Positions 31,230 through 44,025 of a stretch of DNA of 64,000 nucleotides are shown here, piece by piece. The position numbers were made by a program, and so were the translations under genes. Origin of the DNA: Atherix ibis (lineage: Eukaryota; Arthropoda; Insecta; Diptera; Athericidae). Below the pieces are notes generated by a model that did not search any database, was not told where the DNA came from, and saw only the letters and a list, made by a program, of their open reading frames with translations. The stretch spans positions 1,281,773-1,345,772 of the forward strand of contig CATQJD010000001.1 in NCBI GenBank assembly GCA_958298945.1, written 5' to 3'. Position 1 is the stretch's first letter. Every line of letters starts with the position of its first letter.

Positions 31230-33775
31230 TCCCATTCATTTCACTAACCCCCCTATTTCACATTAGGCCCGTAATGCTGAGACCAGTTTTAAGAACCCAC
31301 CTGAGGATTTTACATCCTCCCAATTTTAAGAACCCACCTGTCTCTATTTTGCCTCCGCAAAATACGCCATTGTTTAAACCAGAAGTATTTCCATTAAAAC
31401 TCTAACATGTGCGACTGACAGAATACCTCACGGCACAAGAGCGAATATTTACTTCCGAAATCTCAGAAGTCACACAATGCAAAAGAATTTACCATCAAAA
31501 ACGCTCAACATCAAGATTGAAAGAATTCTGGAAAAACTTCTTTTAAACTAGAAGATTGATAGCAACGACCATTGTATCTCTTAAAGGAGACCTACGTCCA
31601 TACGCCCGCATGAAATTATTGGGACGCGAAGTAAACGGTTTGCTGGACAGCAAATCCAGTGTTAGTATCCTCGGCAGAGGGGCGCTACTGGCAGGATAAT
31701 CGTTTAGGAAATGCTCGTGGAAGTGGCGAAAGGCAGTAGACCTGCGATTATTGGACAGTTTTAAACATCGATTTCGTTTCGTGGTATAACTTTACATAAT
31801 CCAAAGCTTAACCCAGGAACTATATTTGGGAATTGACTTTTGGAAGCTATTTGGATTGGCTCACTGGCTAACACATTTACTAGCAGCAGTACAGACAATA
31901 TATTCAATACACGACGACCCTGGTATGTACTTTCTATCTTCCGAATAAAAACTCAAATTACAACTCGTAAAGTCAAAACTTCCTTCGTATAACATATCAG
32001 GTCTAGAAAAAACTCACATATTCGTATACCATATCAGGTCATTAAGCAACATTTGTACGCTATTTCTCTGGCGGTGTAAAGTTGAATGGACGCGGAACTC
32101 AGCAAATGTTGTCACTTAGGATGATAGAGGAGAATCACGGCCTATTGAGTAATCCCGTAGTGCTGGTTAGAAAACCGCCGAAGGTGGGGCTGTTTCGACG
32201 CGAGGAAGGTATACGCAGTCACCAAGATTTCCTCATATTGATGGACTGCTTAGCCGGATTCTTCCCGCCGAGTTCATTACTAACCTGGACCTCAAAAGGA
32301 CACCTTCTGGCAAATACCCTTGGGACCGGTATCACGAGAAAACCAGTTTTATGGTACCTGGTCATCTTCTATACCAATATACAGTGAGGCCATTCGGCTT
32401 GTGTTATTCTGCTGAAACTTTGTGTCGACTAATGGATAAGGTGATAACGTATGATATCAACGACCGCGTTCTCGTATACATGAATCACACTAAAAATTGC
32501 TTGCTGGGGTAGCCAGATATTTAGAAAATGCAGGACTAACAAAAAGTAACGAAGTACGTAGGCTACATTACCCAACTTTTCAAAACCATTTATTGTGCAG
32601 TGCGATACTAGTCAACAAGGGATCTACTCCAATTAGATGGTGATGAGCAGAAACGATCTATACCATACATATCACAGAAGACTTCAATCACCCCACTTTG
32701 ATGCACCAACTACCTTGATTTAAAATTAGTACTCTCCAAGCGTAAATAACTACGTCCGCTCCCAAGAACCGGAGACCAGTTGCCCGAAGATGAGTCTCGG
32801 AAGCTGTGAATACAACAAGGCATGAGAACGAAAATAATAAAAAACGCTCATGAGCCGCCGTTGACAGCTCATGGTGAAATAAGGAAGACACTGGAACGTA
32901 TCAGACTTTTTTTTTTGGCCAATAATGATTCCGGAGATTAGAAAATACATCTTATCGTGTGGCATCCGCACAGAAACTAAAGCCACAAATCAAACTCTTC
33001 GCCCACCACTGGGAACCTTACCATGTACTGGACGTCCATGGCAACGATTATATATAATCAGGAAATACCAATATCCTCATCGTGTTGGACCACTTCTCGA
33101 AATTTCCCCTCTTGACAGCCTCCACTACTCAAATCTGTAAATTCCTAGAACAAGAAGTTTTTCATCTATTTGGGTATCCCGAAATTCTAGTATCGGATAA
33201 CTGAGTTCAGTGGATGAACCACATCCAAACAACCATGAATTCACTACAGGCCAATGCCTCGGAGAGTTAATAAATCCACATTGTCGGGGATTAGATCGTA
33301 TCTGAACGAGGATCCTCGGGCATGGGGCCAACACCTGAGTTGGATGGCATGTTCATTAAGACGATCATAACCCACTTACACCGGATGTTCTCTATACAAG
33401 ATTTTGTTAAATGTATAGATAGTCACCCATGCCTCGAAGTATGGGATGCTACGGAAACTGAGCGTATTAACTGAAGCTTTTCGGATGACAGCAGAAGATC
33501 AGCATCGAACATTACACGCTCAAGTATAAGAATATTTAATGGAAGCAAGGACATATAATCTCATAGCCAAGCACGTGAGTTTCCGAAAGAGTCAAGATGT
33601 CTACCGACTAAACTTCAAAACTAGCAACTTTGCCAAGCAATTCTGTGACCAGCCTGCGGAAAAGTTTATAAAATGCCGCATTAGACCAAAACGGACAGGT
33701 GATATATGAACTAGACGATCTGCGAGATAAACTCCTGGATGTATATCATTTGAAGGATATTAAGCCACATTAGCC
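31230..33775 (+). pseudogene. Ty3/Gypsy relic (Osvaldo/Ulysses-like): protease, RT, integrase
   Basis: Broken frames on + in Gypsy order. Gag end/protease at 31380-31690 (FKPEVFPLKL, TEYLTAQERIFTSEISEVTQ, then RPYARMKLLGREVNGLLDSK with the LLDSGA active site changed to LLDSKS). RT at 32080-32510 (MDAELSK.., SNPVVLVRKP, FITNLDLK, MVPG.., RPFGLCYSAETLCRLMDKVI, VLVYMNHT where YxDD is lost). Integrase at 32920-33770: LSCGI.TETKATNQ, TGRPWQRLYI, VLDHFSKF, then KHVSFRKSQDVYRLNFKTSN, KCRIRPKRTGDIYELDD and YHLKDIKPH with a stop at about 33770. RNase H and much of the integrase core are deleted. It is inactive. The clade label is an inference from overall resemblance. Confidence 0.8.
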
Positions 33776-34559
33776 TACGTGAAGAACACACTACAGCAGG
33801 TGACAAACGACGAATAATGGATTCGAGATAACTGTACCTCCCTATCACATTTGCTTCCCATTAGACTAGTATGTCGGTAGGCGGTCGTAGGAATTTACAG
33901 TTGTGCAATATCCTAGTATTGCGTCACATCCAGCCGTGCGGATATTTTCAAGACTCTTGGAAAGTGTGCAAGGAGCGTCAACCGCCCGGTACAATAAGTT
34001 ACATGATCATCTAAGTGATCCAGCCGATAGTCAGCCTGAGTGCTTATTTTACAACTACTTCCCTTGCGAATCAACCTATAGAACCTGCGTTGTATAAGCA
34101 CTGGTATGTCAGCTGTATTGGGATTGGATTGTTCCAAGTTCATCGAGTTGACTCATTCGCCGGACGAGGGTAGCGAGCCACCGAAAGAAGCGGCAGCAAC
34201 GTACACGTAGCATAGGAGAAAAGTGACGTGTTTTCAACATAGTTAATTATTGTTGTGATAAAGTTGAAATGTTTCTTTTTAATGCAAAAAGAATAATAAT
34301 AAAGAAATTGTGTTCGAAAAGTTGAACACTATAAAAAAACAGATATAATAAATGTGGAAGATTTCTTAAATGGTGGAATATCTTTTGTGGAAGGATAATT
34401 TTGCGACAATATATTAATTTAAGGACTGGGTAAAAAAAAATAAAACTGTATATATATATGTAAAAGTAAACAAATAATGATTAATAATTATTGTATGTAT
34501 ATATGAACGTATTTTTTTATTTATGTGCAATTAGTATAATATATAAATTTTTAGATCTT
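33776..34559. other. possible Gypsy 3' LTR and AT-rich junction
   Basis: The first ~450 bp directly follow the integrase stop, are less AT-rich and contain no frame, as expected of a 3' LTR. The later part contains aataataaagaaattgtgtt, a polyadenylation-like signal followed by the motif seen throughout the array. No matching 5' LTR was found in the window, so the LTR limits cannot be set. 34250-34559 is simple AT-rich DNA. Confidence 0.4.
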
Positions 34560-34919
34560 ATTTTAATTTTACAGTTGTAGTCCAAGTACTCCCTAGGCTT
34601 CAGTGTTTTGTCATGTGGCAGAAACTTTTCGTTTGACAGTTAAAATTGAAATAGAAGTAAGGTAAGTGAATAACATTTCTTGTAGTTATATTAAAATAGT
34701 GAATGAAACATCATTTATAAAAAATAAATTTTGTTGCAATTAATTGTATTAAATTGGTTAATTCGGACAAAAATCGTCAATTTTCGACAGTATTTGCAGA
34801 TAACTCTTCAGTTTCAGTCGGAATTGTGTTATTACTATTAGAAACAAAGTCTAATCCGAAGATAATATCGTTTGTCGTTGTCGACCGCCGTCGAAATTGT
34901 GTTCTTGCCACGAAAATGC

Positions 34920-37700
34920 CATGGGTAAAAAAAAGTAATAATTATATGACTGGAAATTCGTAAACTCCTTATAAAATTAATAAGAGTACTGACAACACAG
35001 AAATAGATTTCTTTTATATTTAAGATAAGTTTCACTATTTTAGGAATATTCAAAATGTATAAGATGTAATTAAATTTCATTAAGCTATTATACGTGTAGA
35101 AATGAAAGTATTGCTTAAACCTAATATTTCTATTGTAAATTTTCCTATCGTTAAATTTTAAGAGGATATGTTATTAGTCTTTTAGAAATAATTTAAATGA
35201 GCAATTTTAAAACTTTTTAATTTAAATTAATCCATGACCCCTATAAAACGAATAATGAATACAATACATTTAAGAAAAACTGCAATTGTAAAGGCAAAAT
35301 ATTTTATTTGTCTGAAAATTCTTACTTAAATCAAGTTTTTACCAACTATCTAACAACAATAAAAAATTGATTCTTTTTCCAAATGTGCTTTTTCATAACC
35401 ATATAATGTATTTGTCATAACAAAATGCACTTGAAAAATATTATTCAAAACAAATTATATTTTTTGAAAAATTATTAATTAATAAAAAAAAGGGAAAATC
35501 ATTATATTACTCATTATCGAGAACCAATTTTTACAACATTAATTTTTTTCAAAAGAAAAGCATAAGTAATTATATATTTTATTTATTTTTATATTTAATA
35601 TTTGAAAGACATTGAATAATTTTTTTATAGTCTTTTATTATGCTAGCGAAGCAAAGTCAATTATGTTAATTATAGGATTATTTCAGATTATTTTACACGT
35701 AATACGCATTTACACTCACGATAACTTAATACGTCTTTGAAATATTTCTTTATCTAATTCAATTCCTTTACATTTTGTAATGAAACATTATATTAAAAAT
35801 AAATAAGCCTGTAGAAAATTGCTACTAACGTCCTCCTCAATAATGTTTTTCTATAACGTAAAATAAAAATATCAATACGAATCCATTCAACATTTTATAT
35901 TTTTGAGCATAGTATTAACTAATAGGCAATACTAGAATTAATATACATCTTATCATACCAAATATCAATACATTTTATAAGGTTTTAAAAATTGACAAAA
36001 CAAGATAGAAAGTACGATTTCTTCAAATAAAATTATTAAGTTTTATTGGAAGAACTTTTAGTTCATGATACTATTATTTTAATACAATATAATGTTCTGC
36101 AATACTTTAATGTCCCAGTACACTAATCATTCATAGCTATTTTACCATGGAAATTACCATTACCTTTTCATCTACTTCCCAGTAACGTAATATGAATTAA
36201 GAGATTTTCTTTTTGTAAAACAAAAACTTATATTGTAATTTATATGAAGTCAGATATTTCTTGCTTATTGTATTAGAAGAATCATTTATAGTTGCATTAG
36301 TTTTTGCTAATTTATATCATTCGATAACTGTTGTTAGTTAAACTAATTTCTAAGGTAAGAAAATGAATGTACATATATTATTCAAATGTAATTTTTCAAA
36401 AATTCTTTCTGATATCATAAGAATATTTTTATATTTGTTTACAGCGATAATGTATGTTAAATAAAACTGATATAAACACATAGAAAATTTAGAGAGAAAT
36501 TGAAACAAAATTTTTTATATCTACACATTTATTTTAATAATATAATATTAATCCAAACTCTTCTTTTAAAAGCCAGTTTAATAAATATCTACATGCGTAC
36601 GAATATGTATGCATTTCATGTCGTACGTTCACATAAATTACCTTAAATCATTTTTCCGTCTTATTCATAATTATCTCTAAAATAGCACCACTATTATAAA
36701 ATAAACGTATAATTACAAAATAATTTTGTCATGATTTATAAATTGATAAACCGGACTTTAAAAAACACTGAAATTGGAACAAAAATATTAAAAGGTCATT
36801 TGACTAGTGATTGCACTCACGCCTTGAAAAATGAGCCGACAGTTAGATGAAAAAATAATTTTTTAAAAGAAAATGTTATACGCTTGACATATTTCATAAC
36901 AGATATATTTTCGGTTTTATTATAATAACAGTTAATTGATTGAAAATTTTTCGCGTCTTCCTAAAATTTCGATAATAGAGTATTCCAACACTAAAAAATT
37001 CTGTTGCCAATTTTACTTTCATTAACTTTTAAAAAGATATTTTATTTTTCCCACTCCTTTTTCACCAGAATGTAAAAAAATCTTAGGACCGTAAATAGAA
37101 CACAACTTTATTTTACCTCAACGAACTGGTACACACTAAGCTGACATGAACATGTTAAGAAAATTTTTTGGCACTCTACCTCAACAATACGAGAATGTTA
37201 TTATATAAATAGCTGCTGGGATTACCAACCCCTAGAAGCAATCAAAAGCTGACTGTTACATACTACTACAAACTTAAGAGTATACTGATTAAAGGTAGCA
37301 ACACAATTCCGACGACAACTACAAATGATGGCTCAAATTTAGTGTAAAAATAAGCAATATTTCCGTCTCAACGAGCAGGAAGACATTAAACTGACATCAA
37401 AATTTTATGATAGGAATACAATTTTGTTCCACATGCAAACTCAACTGCTAATATCGTCAAAATTTACACATTCAGGCCGAATTAACCAATTAAATATAAT
37501 TGCAATAAAATTTACTATCTATTATTATATAAAACTGAAACATACATTTCGTGATAAAAATAATAAATATATATACATATCAGCAATATTATAATAACAA
37601 TGAAGTGTTATTAAAATGAAAATATTGTAATCCATAATAAAATGGTAAGTAAACTACCGATATTGGATATCATGAAATCAAAAATATACTCTATAGAAAA
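34920..37700. other. noncoding AT-rich body of array unit 1
   Basis: About 2.7 kb with no long open frame and no recognised domain, repeated with near identity at ~40690-43470, 45610-48390 and 51410-54200. It contains inverted motif copies near its right end (gcaacacaattccgacgaca at ~37300 and ggaatacaattttgttcc at ~37412), complementary to the cggaattgtgtt motifs of the unit start. That makes this segment look like the interior of a non-autonomous DNA element. 34900-35270 of unit 1 differs from the other units. Confidence 0.5.
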
Positions 37701-37765
37701 AAAATAAACCTGAATACGAATGATTTCATAAAGATGACAAATCAGGGTCTGAATGATGCTGAAAA

Positions 37766-38254
37766 ATGGGTCAGAAGAATGTGGAAGGTATAAAAGAGGG
37801 AATTAATGAAAAATTAAAAGAATTGATGAAGATGAGAGAGAATGTGGGTATAAACATGAAAATAATTAAGCAAGAATGTAAGGACATGATTTTGAATGAG
37901 AACTATCAAATTGAGAAGAAAATTAATAAGCAAATAGAAAAAATTGTAGAAATGCAGAGGAAGAAAATCAAAATATGGCAAAAACTCACAGAGGAAAAAG
38001 AAAAATTTAACCAGGAGAAATCTCAAAGAGATGGAAATATTAGAAATGTCGAGATGATAGTAGAAGGAAATAGAATAATCATCTCAGGTGTAGATAAAGA
38101 TTTATCTACGAATGATAGAATTGAGGAACGGTTAAGAGTAAACTTGAAAGTGAAGATTTGGAAAATAAAAGATTATATGAGAGGAGACAAACTTGAATCG
38201 GTAAACGGTAAGATTAAGTTTATCATAAATAAAAATAAATTGAAAGGAAGATGA
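37766..38254 (+). CDS. array LINE ORF1, unit 1
   Basis: A 162-residue frame, MGQKNVEGIKEGINEKLKEL.., rich in Lys, Glu and Ile. Residues ~5-85 are strongly coiled-coil-like. The C-terminal part (IIISGVDKDLSTNDRIEERL, VKIWKIKDYMRGDKLES, KIKFIINKNKLKG) resembles the RRM/CTD region of LINE ORF1 proteins, which trimerise through the coiled coil and bind RNA. An upstream ATG at 37734 (MTNQGLNDAEKWVRR) is in another frame and may be the decayed true start. The frame is kept in all four units; the reading is by composition and pattern, with no database support. Confidence 0.55.
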   Translation: MGQKNVEGIKEGINEKLKELMKMRENVGINMKIIKQECKDMILNENYQIEKKINKQIEKIVEMQRKKIKIWQKLTEEKEKFNQEKSQRDGNIRNVEMIVEGNRIIISGVDKDLSTNDRIEERLRVNLKVKIWKIKDYMRGDKLESVNGKIKFIINKNKLKGR

Positions 38255-38255
38255 A

Positions 38256-39850
38256 ATGATGTTGATGATGATTTTTCATGGAAGGAGGTGGAATTCAGAG
38301 AAAATTAACAGCAATTACATGATGAAGGATGAAAAAGTAAAATGGAAAAACAAGGATACAAGGATCAACATTGGATATAAGAAATTAATAATAGGAAAAG
38401 TTATTTCGACGCGACGAAAACCTGCAGGAATAAGAATAAGTAATGCGATCTATGTATGATAATATGGAATGTTGCAGGCGTTCGCAATAAGACCCAGTAC
38501 TTTTGGAGTTATATATTGAAGTTTCACAAAATATGCATGGATGAAACATGGTTAGAAGAGAAGGATGTCAGAAAAATAAGTACGAGTGCCATATTAAGGA
38601 AGCAACCAGTGAGAACGCTAAAGAGGGTATAACTATTGGCGTAATAAGACTAAACATAAATGAGGTAAAGGAAAATGTGCATATGATCAAGATCAACATT
38701 AAAATGGAAGAGTGGCAAATAATAAATTAATACCTAAATAGGAACAAAAAGGAAAACCAGGACTCAATAGGCAAATGAAATGATGAAGAGGTTGAAAAAA
38801 GAACAGTCTTGGTTGGCGACTTTAATGTAAGGACACGACGAATGAATGTTGATGATAAAGAGATAAACTTCTTAAAAAAGTGTTAAAAGGAAATTTGGTA
38901 CATGAATAATGACCGGAGAAATATTTACTGATAAAAAAGGAGCATATACATTAATCGGAAACAAAAAAATAGTGTTAGATAATGCGATTGCAAAATGTGA
39001 AATATAAGAGGAAATAAAAGAGATAATGATAGAAAACGAAATTAGATCTACCACCTACCTATGAGAATTGGATACGAAGAAGAAAGAACTATCAAGAGAT
39101 AATAGATTGGAATGACCTAAAACATGGAGTGAAGGGAGCCGTGGTCGTAACCATGATCAAAATAAGTCTGCGTAAATAAAACGAGAATTGGTGGAACTAT
39201 GAATGTTGGGAAAAGAGAGAATAGATGGTAATTAAGCAATGGGAATGGAGGAGAGATATCGGTAAAGAAAAAGAGTATAAAATAAAGGAGTATAATGATA
39301 AAGTGATAAAAGAAATAAATGAAGCAAATAAAGTAAATCAATTTTGTAAAGCTGTAAAAAGAAAAACTGAAAATAAAAGAATGAAGATAGCAGAGATTAA
39401 TAAGAAGTTATTGATGGAGCATATTAAATAGTTCAGACAAGTTTCACATAACACACTAGGCAGAAAAAGCAGACGTATAAGAGACCAGTGGAAAGGAAAT
39501 AGCGACAGCGATAAAAAATGTAGGAATGCAAAAAGTTCCTGGGTTAGACAAAATGATGAGCCAAGCATGGAGATATGGAAACAAGGAGACAATGAAGTAA
39601 CTCCATAAAATAATTAAACAGACAAAGAGAATGAACAAGCTATCGGATGAGTGAAAAAACGGAGTCATTGTATCCATATTCAAAAAATTAAAAAAGCAGT
39701 CAACAACTATTGACGAATAACCCTAATGAACACGGAATTCACAATATATTCGGGAGTGTCGCAGGCAGAAATTTGTAGATGAATTGGAAGAAAACCGAAT
39801 ACTGCATGAAACGCAGGTAGGATTTGGAGGTGGAAGAAATACCATAGTGG
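38256..39850 (+). pseudogene. array LINE ORF2 relic (endonuclease and RT), unit 1
   Basis: Pieces in several frames: IIWNVAGVRNKTQYFWSYIL and ICMDETWLEEKDV (38460-38570; APE Asn and Glu), VLVGDFNVRTRR (38810), WWNYECWEKRE (39190), then the RT N terminus SGKEIATAIKNVGMQKVPGLD (split by frame; 39485-39550), NGVIVSIFKK (39660), LEENRILHETQVGFGGGRNT (39785-39845). RT stops before the catalytic FxDxxxAF block. This is an APE-type LINE truncated in RT at the 3' side. Unit 1 lacks ~25 bases near 38398 that units 2-4 carry (gtgatggtgtatgggaatgg onward). Confidence 0.75.
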
Positions 39851-39851
39851 C

Positions 39852-40290
39852 GAAAAACAGTCGAAGTCTTGTGCATTGCCTTAAGACTATGAAGGTTTTA
39901 AAATTTTGACAATGGCAACCGTATGCAATTTTCAGTGCAGGTCAGAATTGTGTTATAAATAAAGCAGTGCATTAATCAACAATTCGGTTACAACGTTCTT
40001 CTAATTCACATTATGGGCTATTGTCACTTTGCTAAGTAATAGAGTAATTATACCTTTATCAATTATAATTTATAATGTCAAAAATTAGACCCAGTGCGAA
40101 GGCAAGGATAGCAAGGGACACATTCGCGCAAGAGACAAGAAATGTCATCAGATCAGTTTATTACCGAACACCTGAAATGTGTTGCAGTACTGCAACGACA
40201 ACGACAAAATTATGATAGGAACGCAATTCCGACTGAAACTGAATACAATAAGACCTCTGGAAATTTTAAAACCTTCATAATCTGAAGGGA
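39852..40290. repeat. motif-bearing inverted-repeat segment of the array unit
   Basis: The left tract actatgaaggttttaaaatt (39885-39905) is the inverse of the right tract aattttaaaaccttcataat (about 40260-40280). Next to each lies the motif ..cagtgcaggtcagaattgtg (left) or its inverse cgcaattccgactgaaactg (right). So the ~400-bp segment has inverted ends like a small DNA element; no target duplication is evident. It holds a 46-codon frame at 40075-40215. A related left end occurs at ~1340-1446. Repeated at ~50590-51030; deleted from unit 2. Confidence 0.5.
40075..40215 (+). CDS. short conserved frame, unknown (unit 1)
   Basis: ATG at 40075 starts MSKIRPSAKARIARDTFAQE and continues ..NVIRSVYYRTPEMCC.. 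to a stop at 40213-40215, 46 residues. It is basic at the N terminus and less AT-rich than its surroundings. The same frame is present in unit 3 from 50799. It sits between inverted repeats, so it may be the start of a transposase of the element that supplied the unit ends. No family recognised. Confidence 0.3.
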   Translation: MSKIRPSAKARIARDTFAQETRNVIRSVYYRTPEMCCSTATTTTKL

Positions 40291-43200
40291 ATGCACGAAA
40301 CTCAGCCTGTTTTATTCCTGAAATAAATCTTGTTTTAATTTTAGCTGTAGTCAGTGTACTCCCATACACTTCAGTGTTTTATTATGTGGCAGGATTAGTG
40401 TTTGACAGTTAAAATTGAAATAGAAGTAAGGTAGTGAATAACATTTCTTGTAGTTACATTAAAATATTGAATGAAACATTATTTATAAAAATCAAATTTT
40501 GTTGCAATTAATTGTATTTAATTGGTTAATTAGGACAAAAATTGTAAATTTTCGACAGTATTTGCAGATAAATTTTCAGTTTCAATCGGAATTGTGTTAT
40601 TACTATTAGAAACAAAGTCTAATTCGAAGATAATATCGTTTGTCATTGTTGACCGCCGTCGAAATTGTGTTCTTGCCACGAAAATGCCAAAAACGCGATT
40701 TATACTAACACCGATGTCGAATACATGGGTAAAAAAAGTAACAATTTTATGAGTGGAAATTCGCAAACTCCTTATAAAAATAATAAGAGTACCGATAACA
40801 TAGAAATAGTTTTCTTTTATATTTAAGATAAGTTTCACTATTTTAGGAATATTAAATATGTACAAGATGTAATTAAATTTCATTTAGCTATTATAGAAAT
40901 GAAAGTATTACTTAAACCTAATATTTCTATTGTAAATTTTTCTAAAAGTATGAATACAATACTTTTAAGTTAGATATTTGTAGTGTACACGTGGTGGACC
41001 TAAATATAGTCTGATAATTTGTATGCGGATATTCCTATTTTTAAGAAAAACTGCAATTGTAAAGGCAAAATATTTTATTTGTCTGAACATTCTTACTTAA
41101 ATCAAGTTTTTACCAACTATCTAACAACAATAAAAAATTGATTCTTTTTCCAAATGTGCTTTTTCATAACCATATAATGTATTTGTCATAACAAAATGCA
41201 CTTGAAAAATATTATTCAGAACAAATTATATTTTTTGAAAAATTATTAATTAATAAAAAAAGGGAAAATCATTATATTACTCATTATTGAGAACCAATTT
41301 TTACAACATTAATTTTTTTCAAAAGAAAAGCATAAGTAATTATATATTTTATTTATTTTTATATTTAATATTTGAAAGACATTGAATAATTTTTTTATAG
41401 TCTTTTATTATGCTAGCGAAGCAAAGTCAATTATGTTAATTATAGGATTATTTCAGATTATTTTACACGTAATACGCATTTACACTCACGATAACTTAAT
41501 ACGTCTTTGAAATATTTCTTTATCTAATTCAATTCCTTTACATTTTGTAATGAAACATTATATTAAAAATAAATAAGCCTGTAGAAAATTGCTACTAACG
41601 TCCTCCTCAATAATGTTTTTCTATAACGTAAAATAAAAATATCAATACGAATCCATTCAACATTTTATATTTTTGAGCATAGTATTAACTAATAGGCAAT
41701 ACTAGAATTAATATACATCTTATCATACCAAATATCAATACATTTTATAAGGTTTTAAAAATTGACAAAACAAGATAGAAAGTACGATTTCTTCAAATAA
41801 AATTATTAAGTTTTATTGGAAGAACTTTTAGTTCAGGATACTATTATTTTAATACAATATAATGTTCTGCAATACTTTAATGTCCCAGTACACTAATCAT
41901 TCATAGCTATTTTACCATGGAAATTACCATTACCTTTTCATCTACTTCCCAGTAACGTAATATGAATTAAGAGATTTTCTTTTTGTAAAACAAAAACTTA
42001 TATTGTAATTTATATGAAGTCAGATATTTCTTGCTTATTGTATTAGAAGAATCATTTATAGTTGCATTAGTTTTTGCTAATTTATATCATTCGATAACTG
42101 TTGTTAGTTAAACTAATTTCTAAGGTAAGAAAATGAATGTACATATATTATTCAAATGTAATTTTTCAAAAATTCTTTCTGATATCATAAGAATATTTTT
42201 ATATTTGTTTACAGCGATAATGTATGTTAAATAAAACTGATATAAACACATAGAAAATTTAGAGAGAAATTGAAACAAAATTTTTTATATCTACACATTT
42301 ATTTTAATAATATAATATTAATCCAAACTCTTCTTTTAAAAGCCAGTTTAATAAATATCTACATGCGTACGAATATGTATGCATTTCATGTCGTACGTTC
42401 ACATAAATTACCTTAAATCATTTTTCCGTCTTATTCATAATTATCTCTAAAATAGCACCACTATTATAAAATAAACGTATAATTACAAAATAATTTTGTC
42501 ATGATTTATAAATTGATAAACCGGACTTTAAAAAACACTGAAATTGGAACAAAAATATTAAAAGGTCATTTGACTAGTGATTGCACTCACGCCTTGAAAA
42601 ATGAGCCGACAGTTAGATGAACAAATAATTTTTTAAAAGAAAATGTTATACGCTTGACATATTTCATAACAGATATATTTTCGGTTTTATTATAATAACA
42701 GTTAATTGATTGAAAATTTTTCGCGTCTTCCTAAAATTTCGATAATAGAGTATTCCAACACTAAAAAATTCTGTTGCCAATTTTACTTTCATTAACTTTT
42801 AAAAAGATATTTTATTTTTCCCACTCCTTTTTCACCAGAATGTAAAAAAATCTTAGGACCGTAAATAGAACACAACTTTATTTTACCTCAACGAACTGGT
42901 ACACACTAAGCTGACATGAACATGTTAAGAAAATTTTTTGGCACTCTACCTCAACAATACGAGAATGTTATTATATAAATAGCTGCTGGGATTACCAACC
43001 CCTAGAAGCAATCAAAAGCTGACTGTTACATACTACTACAAACTTAAGAGTATACTGATTAAAGGTAGCAACACAATTCCGACGACAACTACAAATGATG
43101 GCTCAAATTTAGTGTAAAAATAAGCAATATTTCCGTCTCAACGAGCAGGAAGACATTAAACTGACATCAAAATTTTATGATAGGAATACAATTTTGTTCC

Positions 43201-43535
43201 ACATGCAAACTCAACTGCTAATATCGTCAAAATTTACACATTCAGGCCGAATTAACCAATTAAATATAATTGCAATAAAATTTACTATCTATTATTATAT
43301 AAAACTGAAACATACATTTCGTGATAAAAATAATAAATATATATACATATCAGCAATATTATAATAACAATGAAGTGTTATTAAAATGAAAATATTGTAA
43401 TCCATAATAAAATGGTAAGTAAACTACCGATATTGGATATCATGAAATCAAAAATATACTCTATAGAAAAAAAATAAACCTGAATACGAATGATTTCATA
43501 AAGATGACAAATCAGGGTCTGAATGATGCTGAAAA

Positions 43536-44024
43536 ATGGGTCAGAAGAATGTGGAAGGTATAAAAGAGGGAATTAATGAAAAATTAAAAGAATTGATGAA
43601 GATGAGAGAGAATGTGGGTATAAACATGAAAATAATTAAGCAAGAATGTAAGGACATGATTTTGAATGAGAACTATCAAATTGAGAAGAAAATTAATAAG
43701 CAAATAGAAAAAATTGTAGAAATGCAGAGGAAGAAAATCAAAATATGGCAAAAACTCACAGAGGAAAAAGAAAAATTTAACCAGGAGAAATCTCAAAGAG
43801 ATGGAAATATTAGAAATGTCGAGATGATAGTAGAAGGAAATAGAATAATCATCTCAGGTGTAGATAAAGATTTATCTACGAATGATAGAATTGAGGAACG
43901 GTTAAGAGTAAACTTGAAAGTGAAGATTTGGAAAATAAAAGATTATATGAGAGGAGACAAACTTGAATCGGTAAACGGTAAGATTAAGTTTTTCATAAAT
44001 AAAAATAAATTGAAAGGAAGATGA
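43536..44024 (+). CDS. array LINE ORF1, unit 2
   Basis: Same 162-residue coiled-coil protein as unit 1 with one visible change near the C terminus (KIKFFINK in place of KIKFIINK). Confidence 0.55.
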   Translation: MGQKNVEGIKEGINEKLKELMKMRENVGINMKIIKQECKDMILNENYQIEKKINKQIEKIVEMQRKKIKIWQKLTEEKEKFNQEKSQRDGNIRNVEMIVEGNRIIISGVDKDLSTNDRIEERLRVNLKVKIWKIKDYMRGDKLESVNGKIKFFINKNKLKGR

Positions 44025-44025
44025 A

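Noticed and set aside
37814..38026. Hydrophobic minus-strand frames in the array (also 39117-39341, 40530-40883 and repeats)
   Set aside because: Phe/Leu/Ile-rich translations are the complement of Lys/Glu-rich LINE coding sequence or of AT-rich noncoding DNA; not membrane proteins.
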